Assembly: GCA_020430675.1 (NCBI GenBank)
Contig: JAGQJJ010000094.1
Coordinates: 1-9,706 of the forward strand
Direction: 5' to 3'
Length of the DNA: 9,706 nucleotides
DNA from: Myxococcales bacterium
GTDB lineage: Bacteria; Myxococcota; Bradymonadia; UBA7976; UBA1532
The translations under genes and the position numbers were made by a program. The notes below the pieces were generated by a model. The model was not told the DNA's origin. It did not search any database and worked only from the letters and a program-made list of their open reading frames with translations. Positions 1-5,905 of the stretch are shown one piece after another. The stretch's first letter is position 1. The number at the start of each line of letters is the position of its first letter.

Positions 1-515
1 CGGCCGCGCATGCGCCCCCGCGCGACCTCGCGACCCTCGACTTTCAACCGCTCACCGAGGCCTTCATCGACCCGGTCATCGCGCTCAAACACCGCATCTT
101 CGCCGCCCACCCCGAGTACTGCTGGTTCGGCGCCGACCCGCGCTTCCTCGCCCGCGAGGCCGCCGGCATGCGCGCCGAGCTGGCCGCAGGGCGCTGCTTC
201 GACGAGATCATCCTGCGCGAAGGCCGCCTGGTGGGTTTCATTGGCCTCGGCATCCAGCACGGCAACGCCTTCTGGGGCTCCACCGGCGGCCTCGACCTCG
301 TGCTCGACCCCGAAATCCAGGGCCAGGGCGTGGTCAAGACCGCCTACCGGCGCGTCCTCGAACGTCTGGTCGCCGAAGGCGTGGCCGTCTTCAAGGGCGG
401 CACCAGCCAGCCCGCCGTCCTGGCGCTCGGCCGCCGCATGGGTCGCGTCATGGCCAGCGTCAACGTGCGCCACGCCACGCCCTTCTCGGCCAGCCATTTC
501 GGCGACTGGCTCTGA
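1..515 (+). CDS. GNAT-like N-acetyltransferase, 5'-truncated by window edge
   Basis: The open frame enters from the left edge (first whole codon at 3) and stops with TGA at 513-515, giving 170 visible residues. There is no ATG, GTG or TTG in this frame before the internal ATG at 168, and the sequence before that ATG is protein-like, so the true start lies outside the window. The part IILREGRLVGFIGLG followed by LDLVLDPEIQGQGVVKTAYR resembles the beta4/motif A region of GNAT acyltransferases, where a Q/R-x-x-G-x-G/A loop binds the acetyl-CoA pyrophosphate (here Q-G-Q-G-V). The later stretch GGTSQPAVLALGRRMGR would match the motif B 'N..A...Y.k.GF' region, with Ser-Gln in place of the usual Asn. 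The substrate cannot be told. An 86-nt gap separates it from the next gene. The fold call is by eye and moderately sure. Confidence 0.6.
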   Translation, partial: AAHAPPRDLATLDFQPLTEAFIDPVIALKHRIFAAHPEYCWFGADPRFLAREAAGMRAELAAGRCFDEIILREGRLVGFIGLGIQHGNAFWGSTGGLDLVLDPEIQGQGVVKTAYRRVLERLVAEGVAVFKGGTSQPAVLALGRRMGRVMASVNVRHATPFSASHFGDWL

Positions 516-601
516 CGATCTCGTAAAAAGCGCGCCCGCGCGGCCAGATCGCCCGTTTCGATCCCTAGTCAATTCACGGCCAACTGGTCCCGAGGCGCGC
601 G

Positions 602-781
602 GTGAAGCCTTCCGAATGCCCGCTGCAACTGACGCCGAAGATCCTCGCCGCCGCCGCTGACGGCCGCCTGTTGAGCAGCTCGTGGCTCAGCCGGCACGTG
701 GGTGGCTGCGACGCCTGCCGCGAGGCGCTGCGCACCCGCGCCGAGTCCGAACCGCCGGCTGCGAAGCCCCCGCGAAGCTGA
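602..781 (+). CDS. small ZAS-type zinc-binding (anti-sigma-like) protein, 59 aa
   Basis: A GTG start at 602 follows a GAGG ribosome-binding site at 592-595 with a 6-nt gap. An in-frame TAG at 566-568 blocks any longer version, and TGA ends the gene at 779-781. The product begins MKPSECPLQL and contains SRHVGGCDACREAL. Cys6, His32, Cys36 and Cys39 form Cys-x25-His-x3-Cys-x2-Cys. From family knowledge this is the spacing of the zinc ligands in ZAS anti-sigma factors such as RsrA (Cys11, His37, Cys41, Cys44) and in the zf-HC2 family. No membrane helix follows; the tail is a short Ala/Pro/Arg-rich end, so it would be a soluble cytoplasmic mini-domain. No sigma factor gene lies beside it in this window. 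It could bind a distant ECF sigma factor, sense redox state, or be a stand-alone zinc finger. E1 starts 40 nt downstream. Confidence 0.6.
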   Translation: MKPSECPLQLTPKILAAAADGRLLSSSWLSRHVGGCDACREALRTRAESEPPAAKPPRS

Positions 782-809
782 CCCGCTTCCCCGCGCCGCC
801 CGACCCGGC

Positions 810-821
810 TACCTTGCCGCC
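810..821 (+). promoter_or_regulatory. possible leaderless -10 element before the E1 gene
   Basis: TACCTT at 810-815 fits a TANNNT -10 pattern and sits 6 nt before the ATG at 822, so transcription would start at or next to the start codon. No Shine-Dalgarno sequence is visible before this ATG. The hexamer is flanked by a 4-bp inverted repeat (CGGC 806-809, GCCG 816-819). The assignment is inference from spacing only; the hexamer itself is a weak match to TATAAT. Confidence 0.3.
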
Positions 822-2792
822 ATGAAGTCGCCCCCCACCGCCGAAGAGCTGCGCGCGCTGCACCGCGCGCTCGTCCTGCCCCGCGTCATCGAGGAGCGCA
901 TGCTGTTGCTCTTGCGGCAGGGACGTTTGTCCAAGTGGTTCTCGGGCATCGGCCAGGAGGCGGTCGCCGTCGGCGCCACCGCGGCCCTGCGACCCGACGA
1001 CTACGTGCTGCCCATGCATCGCAACCTGGGCGTCTTCACCACCCGCGGCCTTGACCTCGACCGCCTGTTCCGCCAGCTGCTGGGCCGCGAGGGCGGCTAC
1101 ACGGCGGGCCGCGACCGCAGCTTTCACTTCGGCGCCCTCGACCACCACCTGGTGGGCATGATCAGTCACCTCGGCGCCATGCTGCCCGTCGCCTGCGGCC
1201 TGGCTCTGGCTGCGCGCCTGCGCGGCGAAGACCGCGTCGCGCTGGCCTTCACCGGCGACGGCGCCAGCAGCGAGGGCGACGTGCACGAGGCGATGAACCT
1301 GGCCGCCGTCTGGCGCCTGCCGGTCATCTTCCTCATCGAAAACAACCAGTACGGCCTGTCAACGCCGATCGATGAGCAGTACGCCTGCGCCGCGCTGGCC
1401 GACCGCGCCGCCGGCTATGGCATGCCCGGCTTCCAGATCGATGGCAACGACCTGCTCGCCGTTCGCGGCGCGGTCGCCGAAGCCGCCGCGCGCGGCCGCC
1501 GCGGCGAGGGGCCCACGCTGCTCGAGTGCCTCACCTTCCGCATGCGCGGCCACGAGGAGGCCTCGGGCGTGGCCTACGTGCCGCCGCACCTGTTTGCCGA
1601 GTGGGCCGCGCGCGATCCGGTGGCGCGCTTCGAAGCGCGCCTCGCCGCCGACGGCGTATTGACCGCCGAAGACGCGGCCGCGCTCAAAGAGACGCTGACC
1701 GAGCAGATCCGCGCCCAGGCCGAAGCCGCGCTCGCCGCGCCCGCGCCCGACTCCACCGCCGCCGCTGAAGAGGCGGCGGTCTACGCCATCGCCCCGCCGA
1801 CCCTGAGCGCGCCCGGTCCCGCGCGCGAGCTGCGCTATATCGACGCCATCAGCGACGGGCTGCGCGAAGCCATGCGCGCCGATCCCACCGTGGTGCTGCT
1901 CGGGCAGGACATCGCCGAGTACGGCGGCGTCTTCAAGGTCACCGAAGGCTTCTTCGCCGAGTTCGGCCCCGACCGGGTGCGCAATACGCCGATCATCGAG
2001 TCGGGCGCCCTCGGCTGCGCGCTCGGCCTCGCGCTCGCGGGCCATCACCCGATGGTCGAGATGCAGTTCGCCGACTTCATCACCTGTGGCTTCAACCAGA
2101 TCGTCAACAACCTCGCCCGCACCCATTACCGCTGGGGCGCGCCGGTGCCGGTGGTCATCCGCGCCCCGCACGGCGGCGGCGTCGGCGCCGGCCCGTTCCA
2201 CTCGCAGTCGATCGAAGGTTGGTTCACCCAGGTCGCCGGCCTGAAGGTCGTCGCGCCCGCGACGCCCGCCGACGCCAAGGGCCTGCTGCTCGCCGCGTTC
2301 CGCGATCCCAACCCGGTGCTGTTCCTCGAACACAAAGCGCTCTACCGCGCGGTGAAGGGCCCGGTGCCCGCTGGCGACGCGCCAATGCCGCTCGGCCGCG
2401 CCGCGATCGCCCGCCCGGGGCGCGATGCCTCGGTCGTCACCTACGGCGTCGGCGTGCATTGGGCCATCGACGCGGCGACCGCGCTCGCCGCCGAAGACAT
2501 CGAGATCGAAGTCATCGACCTGCGCACGCTGCTGCCCTGGGATGTGGAGACCGTCGTCGCGTCGGTGCGACGCACCAGCCGCGCCCTGGTCTTGCACGAG
2601 GCCCCGTTGACCGGTGGATTTGGGGGTGAGATCGCCGCGACGCTGGGTCACGCGGCCTTCGAGTGGCTCGACGCGCCGGTGATGCGCCTGGGCGCGCTCG
2701 ATACGCCGGTGCCGTTCAGCCGAGCGCTTGAAGCGCTGCACGCCCCCCGCGAGCGGGTGACCGACGCCCTGCGATCGCTGCTTCGCTACTGA
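822..2792 (+). CDS. fused alpha/beta E1 of 2-oxo acid dehydrogenase (branched-chain type)
   Basis: The 656-residue product joins both halves of a thiamine diphosphate E1 enzyme, which decarboxylates a 2-oxo acid and passes the acyl group to the lipoyl arm of E2. The alpha half spans about residues 10-310: SGIGQEAVAVGA, LPMHRNLGVFTTRG, GRDRSFHFG and the ThDP/Mg signature from GDG (145-147) to ENNQ (Asn174/175). An Ala/Pro/Glu-rich linker follows at about 310-335. The beta half runs from about 336 (ELRYIDAISDGLREAM) through TPIIESGALG, PHGGG, FHSQS (His460) and HEAPLTGGFGGEIAA to the end. The motifs and single-chain layout match fused 2-oxoisovalerate dehydrogenase E1 proteins of Bacteroidota rather than pyruvate dehydrogenase, though the substrate is inferred. 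ATG 822 was chosen because it precedes the first family helix; an upstream in-frame ATG at 702 would overlap the zinc-finger gene. No E2 or E3 gene is adjacent. The stop overlaps the convergent neighbour. Confidence 0.9.
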   Translation: MKSPPTAEELRALHRALVLPRVIEERMLLLLRQGRLSKWFSGIGQEAVAVGATAALRPDDYVLPMHRNLGVFTTRGLDLDRLFRQLLGREGGYTAGRDRSFHFGALDHHLVGMISHLGAMLPVACGLALAARLRGEDRVALAFTGDGASSEGDVHEAMNLAAVWRLPVIFLIENNQYGLSTPIDEQYACAALADRAAGYGMPGFQIDGNDLLAVRGAVAEAAARGRRGEGPTLLECLTFRMRGHEEASGVAYVPPHLFAEWAARDPVARFEARLAADGVLTAEDAAALKETLTEQIRAQAEAALAAPAPDSTAAAEEAAVYAIAPPTLSAPGPARELRYIDAISDGLREAMRADPTVVLLGQDIAEYGGVFKVTEGFFAEFGPDRVRNTPIIESGALGCALGLALAGHHPMVEMQFADFITCGFNQIVNNLARTHYRWGAPVPVVIRAPHGGGVGAGPFHSQSIEGWFTQVAGLKVVAPATPADAKGLLLAAFRDPNPVLFLEHKALYRAVKGPVPAGDAPMPLGRAAIARPGRDASVVTYGVGVHWAIDAATALAAEDIEIEVIDLRTLLPWDVETVVASVRRTSRALVLHEAPLTGGFGGEIAATLGHAAFEWLDAPVMRLGALDTPVPFSRALEALHAPRERVTDALRSLLRY

Positions 2793-3514
2793 TACCGGCG
2801 CGGGCCCTTGCGATCGGCCTCATCGAGCCGACGCGCGACCTCAAGCGTGAGCCACCCGGTGTCGACCGCGAGAGGAACCTCTTGGTCGTCGGCCGAGCGA
2901 TGAAAGACAAAACGCGCATCATCCCAGGCGAGCATCTCGGTCAGCGCGTCGGCCGCCTGCTCGCTGACCACCGGCCGCAGCCCGTTGGCGTCGACCAGCC
3001 CACGATCGAGCAGCGCCCGCACCAGCGGACCGCCCTGCGCGCGCGCCGCCTCCATCGCTTCAACCGCCACCAGACCCTGATCGAGCAGCCGGCTCTCCAG
3101 ATCGGCGGTGCCGGTCGTGCGCGCCCCGGTCAGGCGCCCCTGCACCAGCTCCAGGATGGCCTGGCCGAGCCGCGAGGTGACGACCAGGCGGCCGGAGTGG
3201 CGATCGAGGCGAAGGAACTCGAGCAGCGGCATGAGCCCGATCTGGGCCAGATCACCGCTGAGCATGGGCGGGGCGACCGGCGTCTGCAGCGCCAGGCGGC
3301 CCCGCAGCGCGTCGAGCCGTGAGCCCAGCCGATGCATCAACCGCTGCGCCGAGGGCCAGACCGCGCGGTCGAGCGCGTCGGCCATCTCGCGGGCGACCAC
3401 GGCGGTGTCGGCGGCCAGCGCCTGCAACAGCGCGTCGGCGCGATCGATGCCGGGTTGCGTATCGGACGCGGGACGGCGCGGAGGGTCGTCACGGCGTGTT
3501 CGGGCGGCCACCAT
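2786..3514 (-). CDS. DUF4388 (PATAN-like) domain protein
   Basis: This 242-residue cytoplasmic protein has no signal peptide or membrane helix. Its N-terminal third (about 23-78) is Ala/Leu/Arg-rich and looks helical. Residues about 84-130, with LSGDLAQIGLMPLLEFL, SGRLVVTS and ILELVQGRLTGA, match the opening of DUF4388, a domain found in deltaproteobacterial regulators often fused to response-regulator or PilZ parts. The rest, including RLLDQGLVAVEAMEAA, RALLDRGLVDANGLRP and ALTEMLAWDDARFVFH, fits the helical repeat and 'LLxWxxGxFxF' part seen after that domain. No receiver or PilZ domain is present, so it is a stand-alone version. The start is supported by GAGG (minus strand, complement of 3520-3523) 5 nt before the ATG. 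It is divergent from the sigma-54 lipoprotein operon, which makes a regulatory link possible but unproven. Its TAG stop lies inside the end of the E1 gene. Confidence 0.85.
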   Translation of the reverse strand: MVAARTRRDDPPRRPASDTQPGIDRADALLQALAADTAVVAREMADALDRAVWPSAQRLMHRLGSRLDALRGRLALQTPVAPPMLSGDLAQIGLMPLLEFLRLDRHSGRLVVTSRLGQAILELVQGRLTGARTTGTADLESRLLDQGLVAVEAMEAARAQGGPLVRALLDRGLVDANGLRPVVSEQAADALTEMLAWDDARFVFHRSADDQEVPLAVDTGWLTLEVARRLDEADRKGPRRYQ

Positions 3515-3528
3515 GTTGTCCTCGTCAA

Positions 3529-3546
3529 GATGACGATTCAGTCATC
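3529..3546. repeat. perfect 6-bp inverted repeat in leader of DUF4388 gene
   Basis: GATGAC (3529-3534) and GTCATC (3541-3546) are exact reverse complements separated by GATTCA. The element lies between the possible -10 of the minus-strand promoter and the ribosome-binding site of the DUF4388 gene. It could be an operator half-site pair or a small leader hairpin. Confidence 0.45.
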
Positions 3547-3554
3547 ACGCCCGC

Positions 3555-3584
3555 CTTCTAGCGCAGGCGCACAGCCGGCGTAAA
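3555..3584 (-). promoter_or_regulatory. possible sigma-70 type promoter for DUF4388 gene
   Basis: On the minus strand TTTACG (complement of 3579-3584) and TAGAAG (complement of 3555-3560) are separated by 18 nt. Each matches four of six bases of the -35 and -10 consensus. Transcription would start near 3548, about 33 nt before the ATG, just before the inverted repeat at 3529-3546. The match is modest and the genome is GC-rich, so it is a proposal only. Confidence 0.3.
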
Positions 3585-3702
3585 GAGCAAAAAGTGTGCT
3601 GTCAGTGAAGCCCCTGCCCCGCTGGGCGCTGGCTGTCAATCCGGGTGGACGGTGTCAGGCGCGCTTGGCACCTCCGCCGTGCGCCAGCGAACGTCACACA
3701 AA

Positions 3703-3718
3703 TGGCACATGGTTTGCT
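3703..3718 (+). promoter_or_regulatory. sigma-54 (RpoN) -24/-12 promoter of the lipoprotein operon
   Basis: TGGCACATGGTTTGCT matches the sigma-54 consensus TGGCAC-N5-TTGCW at every fixed position, with GG (3704-3705) and GC (3716-3717) 12 nt apart. It points to the lipoprotein genes; transcription would begin near 3729, leaving a leader of about 53 nt before the ATG at 3782. Sigma-54 promoters need an activating AAA+ enhancer-binding protein, whose sites are usually about 100 nt upstream. The TGTCA repeats at 3600, 3634 and 3653 are the only candidate sites seen. No activator gene is in the window. Confidence 0.75.
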
Positions 3719-3781
3719 TCGGAGCCTCTACCCGGCATGCCTCGCCCCGCAGGCCTGTCTCAACGATCACCGAGGAGTCCG

Positions 3782-5905
3782 ATGCACACTCGCCCTGCCT
3801 TGCGCCCCCTGCTCTCGCTGCTCGTGCTCGCCGGGGTGGCGGCCTGTGACGACGATGCCTCGACCGCGGTGCCCGACGCCGCGCAGACCGCCGACGCCGC
3901 CGTCGACGCCGCGGCGATGGCCGACGCCGATCCCGCCGCCGACGCCGCGACCCCCGCCGACGCGACGCCCGATGCCGCCCAGCAATGGGCCTGCACCAAC
4001 CCGGTCGACGTCGACCCGCCCTTCCTCCAGCAGCTCGGCTGCGCCGAAGACTTCATCACCCTCGCTTCCCCGCCGCTCGACGCCACCATCCCCGGCGCGC
4101 GTTCGCTCAAGACGGTGATCGACCGGGTCGACGGCGACGCGCTCTACTTCCAGAACACGCACCACTACGGCATTCACTGGGAGTTTGCCTCGGCGCATCT
4201 CTCGGGCCAGGGCCTGCCCATCGTGCCCATGCTCGCCGCGTTCAACGCCACCGAGTACTCCTCGCCCTCGCGGCGCTTTCTGCTGGGCGCGGTCACCTGG
4301 TACGAAGACCTCGACGTCTACTGCTACGAGATCGCGCCGTACGACACGGCCTCGGCCGACATGATCGCCGCCGCGTTCCAGACCATCGCCGCCAACGCCT
4401 GGTTCGGCGACCGCCTGTTCTTCCACCCCACCTCGGCGTCGATCGAAGCCGAGTCGGCAAACCTGCCGGCCGACGTGCCGGTGATGACCACCGACGCGCT
4501 GTTCGCCGGCATCGACTATCAGCCGCTCAACGTGGCCGAGAGCTATGGCCGCCTGCGCTTCATCACCGCTGCGCAGCTCGAAGATGAGTACCTCTCGTTC
4601 CGCGAGATCCCGGTGCTTGACCGCGTGCCCAATGACATCTCGGTCGTGATGGGCATCATCACCGAGCAGTTCCAGACGCCGCTGTCGCATATCAACGTGC
4701 TCTCGAAGAATCGCGGCACGCCGAACATGGCGCTGCGCAACGCTTTCACCAATGAGCAGCTGCGCGCGCTCGACGGCCGTTGGGTGCGCCTGCGCGTGGG
4801 TCTGCTCGACTATGAGATCGAAGAAGTGCCGCAAGCGGTCGCCGACGCCTGGTGGGAAGAGAACAAACCCGACGAGGTGCAGTTGCCCGGCCTCGATCGC
4901 GACGTGGTCGATCTGGTCGATGTGGCCGATATGGTCGACCTCGACGCGCCCGACGTGCGCGAAGCCATCCGCGCCGCGACGCGCGCCATCGGCGGCAAGG
5001 CGGCCCATTACGGCGTGCTGCGCCAGATCGAGGGCCTGCCGGTGCCGCCCGCGTTTGCGGTGCCGGTGCATCATTACTTCCAGTTCATGGAGCAGAACGG
5101 CTTCGACGCCCAGGTGCGGGCGCTGCTCGAAGACCCCGCGTTCACCGACGACCCGGCGGTGCGCGACGCCCGCCTCGATGAACTGCGCGAGGCCATGAAA
5201 GACGCGCCGCTCGACCCCGACTTTGAAGCCATGCTGATCGCAAAGATTCGCGCCGAGTTCCCCGGCACGCGCATGCGCTTTCGGTCGAGCACCAACGCCG
5301 AAGACCTGGAGGGTTTCACCGGCGCCGGCCTGTACACCTCAAAGAGCGGCGACCCCGATGACCCGGATGATCCGGTCGACGAGGCGGTGAAGAAGGTGTG
5401 GGCCAGCGTGTGGTCGTTCCGCGCCTTCGAAGAGCGCAGCTATCGCAGCATCGACCATCTTGCGGTGGGCATGGCGCTGCTGGTGCACCGCTCGTATCCC
5501 GACGAAGAGGCCAACGGCGTGGCGCTGACGCAGAACCCGTTCGACCAGTCGGGGCTTGAGCCCGCGTTCTACGTGAACGTGCAGGCGGGCGAGACCTCGG
5601 TGGTGCAGCCGCCGGCCGGGGTCAGCACCGACCAGTTCCTGTACTTCTTCGATCGCGCGGACCAACCGGTCACGTTTCTGTCGCACTCCAATCAGGTGGC
5701 CGACGGCCAGACGGTGCTGACCCCGGCGCAGACGTTCGAGCTGGGTCAGGCGCTCGAGACGCTGCATCGGTTCTTCACCCCGATCTACGCCCCACGTGCC
5801 GGTGACAACTACACCTGGTGGGCGATGGACGTGGAGTTCAAGTTCGATGACCAGCCGACCGGCACGCCGCAGCTCTACCTGAAACAGGCGAGGCCCTACC
5901 GATGA
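3782..5905 (+). CDS. lipoprotein with phosphohistidine and PPDK_N ATP-grasp domains (glucan-water-dikinase-like order)
   Basis: The ATG at 3782 follows AGGAG (3773-3777) by 4 nt; longer in-frame starts would spoil the signal peptide. Of 707 residues, 1-22 form a lipoprotein signal (LVLAGVAAC, lipidated Cys22, Asp at +2), and 23-68 are an Asp/Ala linker. Residues about 69-290 are an unrecognised domain with an early Cys pair. TPLSHINVLSKNRGTPNMA (His303) resembles the phospho-carrier His segment of dikinases. About 400-707 is a PPDK_N-type ATP-grasp domain: GGKAAHYG (Lys406), LPVPPAFAVP, FRSSTNAEDL (Arg501), MDVEF (Asp683, Glu685), LKQARPYR (Gln702). These correspond by motif to ATP-site residues of pyruvate phosphate dikinase. 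The His domain precedes the ATP domain, as in plant GWD/PWD, and no PEP-binding TIM barrel is present. The acceptor is unknown; an envelope location with an intact ATP site is odd. It overlaps the next gene by ATGA. Confidence 0.85.
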   Translation: MHTRPALRPLLSLLVLAGVAACDDDASTAVPDAAQTADAAVDAAAMADADPAADAATPADATPDAAQQWACTNPVDVDPPFLQQLGCAEDFITLASPPLDATIPGARSLKTVIDRVDGDALYFQNTHHYGIHWEFASAHLSGQGLPIVPMLAAFNATEYSSPSRRFLLGAVTWYEDLDVYCYEIAPYDTASADMIAAAFQTIAANAWFGDRLFFHPTSASIEAESANLPADVPVMTTDALFAGIDYQPLNVAESYGRLRFITAAQLEDEYLSFREIPVLDRVPNDISVVMGIITEQFQTPLSHINVLSKNRGTPNMALRNAFTNEQLRALDGRWVRLRVGLLDYEIEEVPQAVADAWWEENKPDEVQLPGLDRDVVDLVDVADMVDLDAPDVREAIRAATRAIGGKAAHYGVLRQIEGLPVPPAFAVPVHHYFQFMEQNGFDAQVRALLEDPAFTDDPAVRDARLDELREAMKDAPLDPDFEAMLIAKIRAEFPGTRMRFRSSTNAEDLEGFTGAGLYTSKSGDPDDPDDPVDEAVKKVWASVWSFRAFEERSYRSIDHLAVGMALLVHRSYPDEEANGVALTQNPFDQSGLEPAFYVNVQAGETSVVQPPAGVSTDQFLYFFDRADQPVTFLSHSNQVADGQTVLTPAQTFELGQALETLHRFFTPIYAPRAGDNYTWWAMDVEFKFDDQPTGTPQLYLKQARPYR

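Noticed and set aside
522..541. GC-rich hairpin next to an A-run (T-run on the minus strand) after the GNAT-like gene
   Set aside because: It would terminate minus-strand transcription, but no minus-strand gene lies just upstream in that direction; the stem is short and probably chance.
10..660. 216-residue open frame on the plus strand over the left end
   Set aside because: It is Ser/Arg/Pro/Ala-rich, shows no domain, and is a shifted frame of the GNAT-like gene, whose own frame has recognisable motifs.
1359..2741. 460-residue open frame on the minus strand
   Set aside because: Antisense shadow of the E1 gene with low-complexity Arg/Gly/Ala composition and no motif.
2882..3533. Two plus-strand open frames across the DUF4388 gene
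   Set aside because: They are antisense to a gene with clear family motifs and a good ribosome-binding site, and have Arg/Ser/Gln-rich composition.
3665..3681. A second TTGGCAC -24-like element
   Set aside because: The -12 position 12 nt later is GT, not GC, so it does not make a sigma-54 promoter.
3596..3781. Upstream in-frame extension of the dikinase-like gene
   Set aside because: The extension covers the sigma-54 promoter and would bury the lipoprotein signal; the ATG at 3782 has a ribosome-binding site and gives a standard lipobox.
3767..5074. 435-residue open frame on the minus strand
   Set aside because: Antisense shadow of the dikinase-like lipoprotein gene; its glycine/valine repeats mirror the Asp/Ala linker codons.
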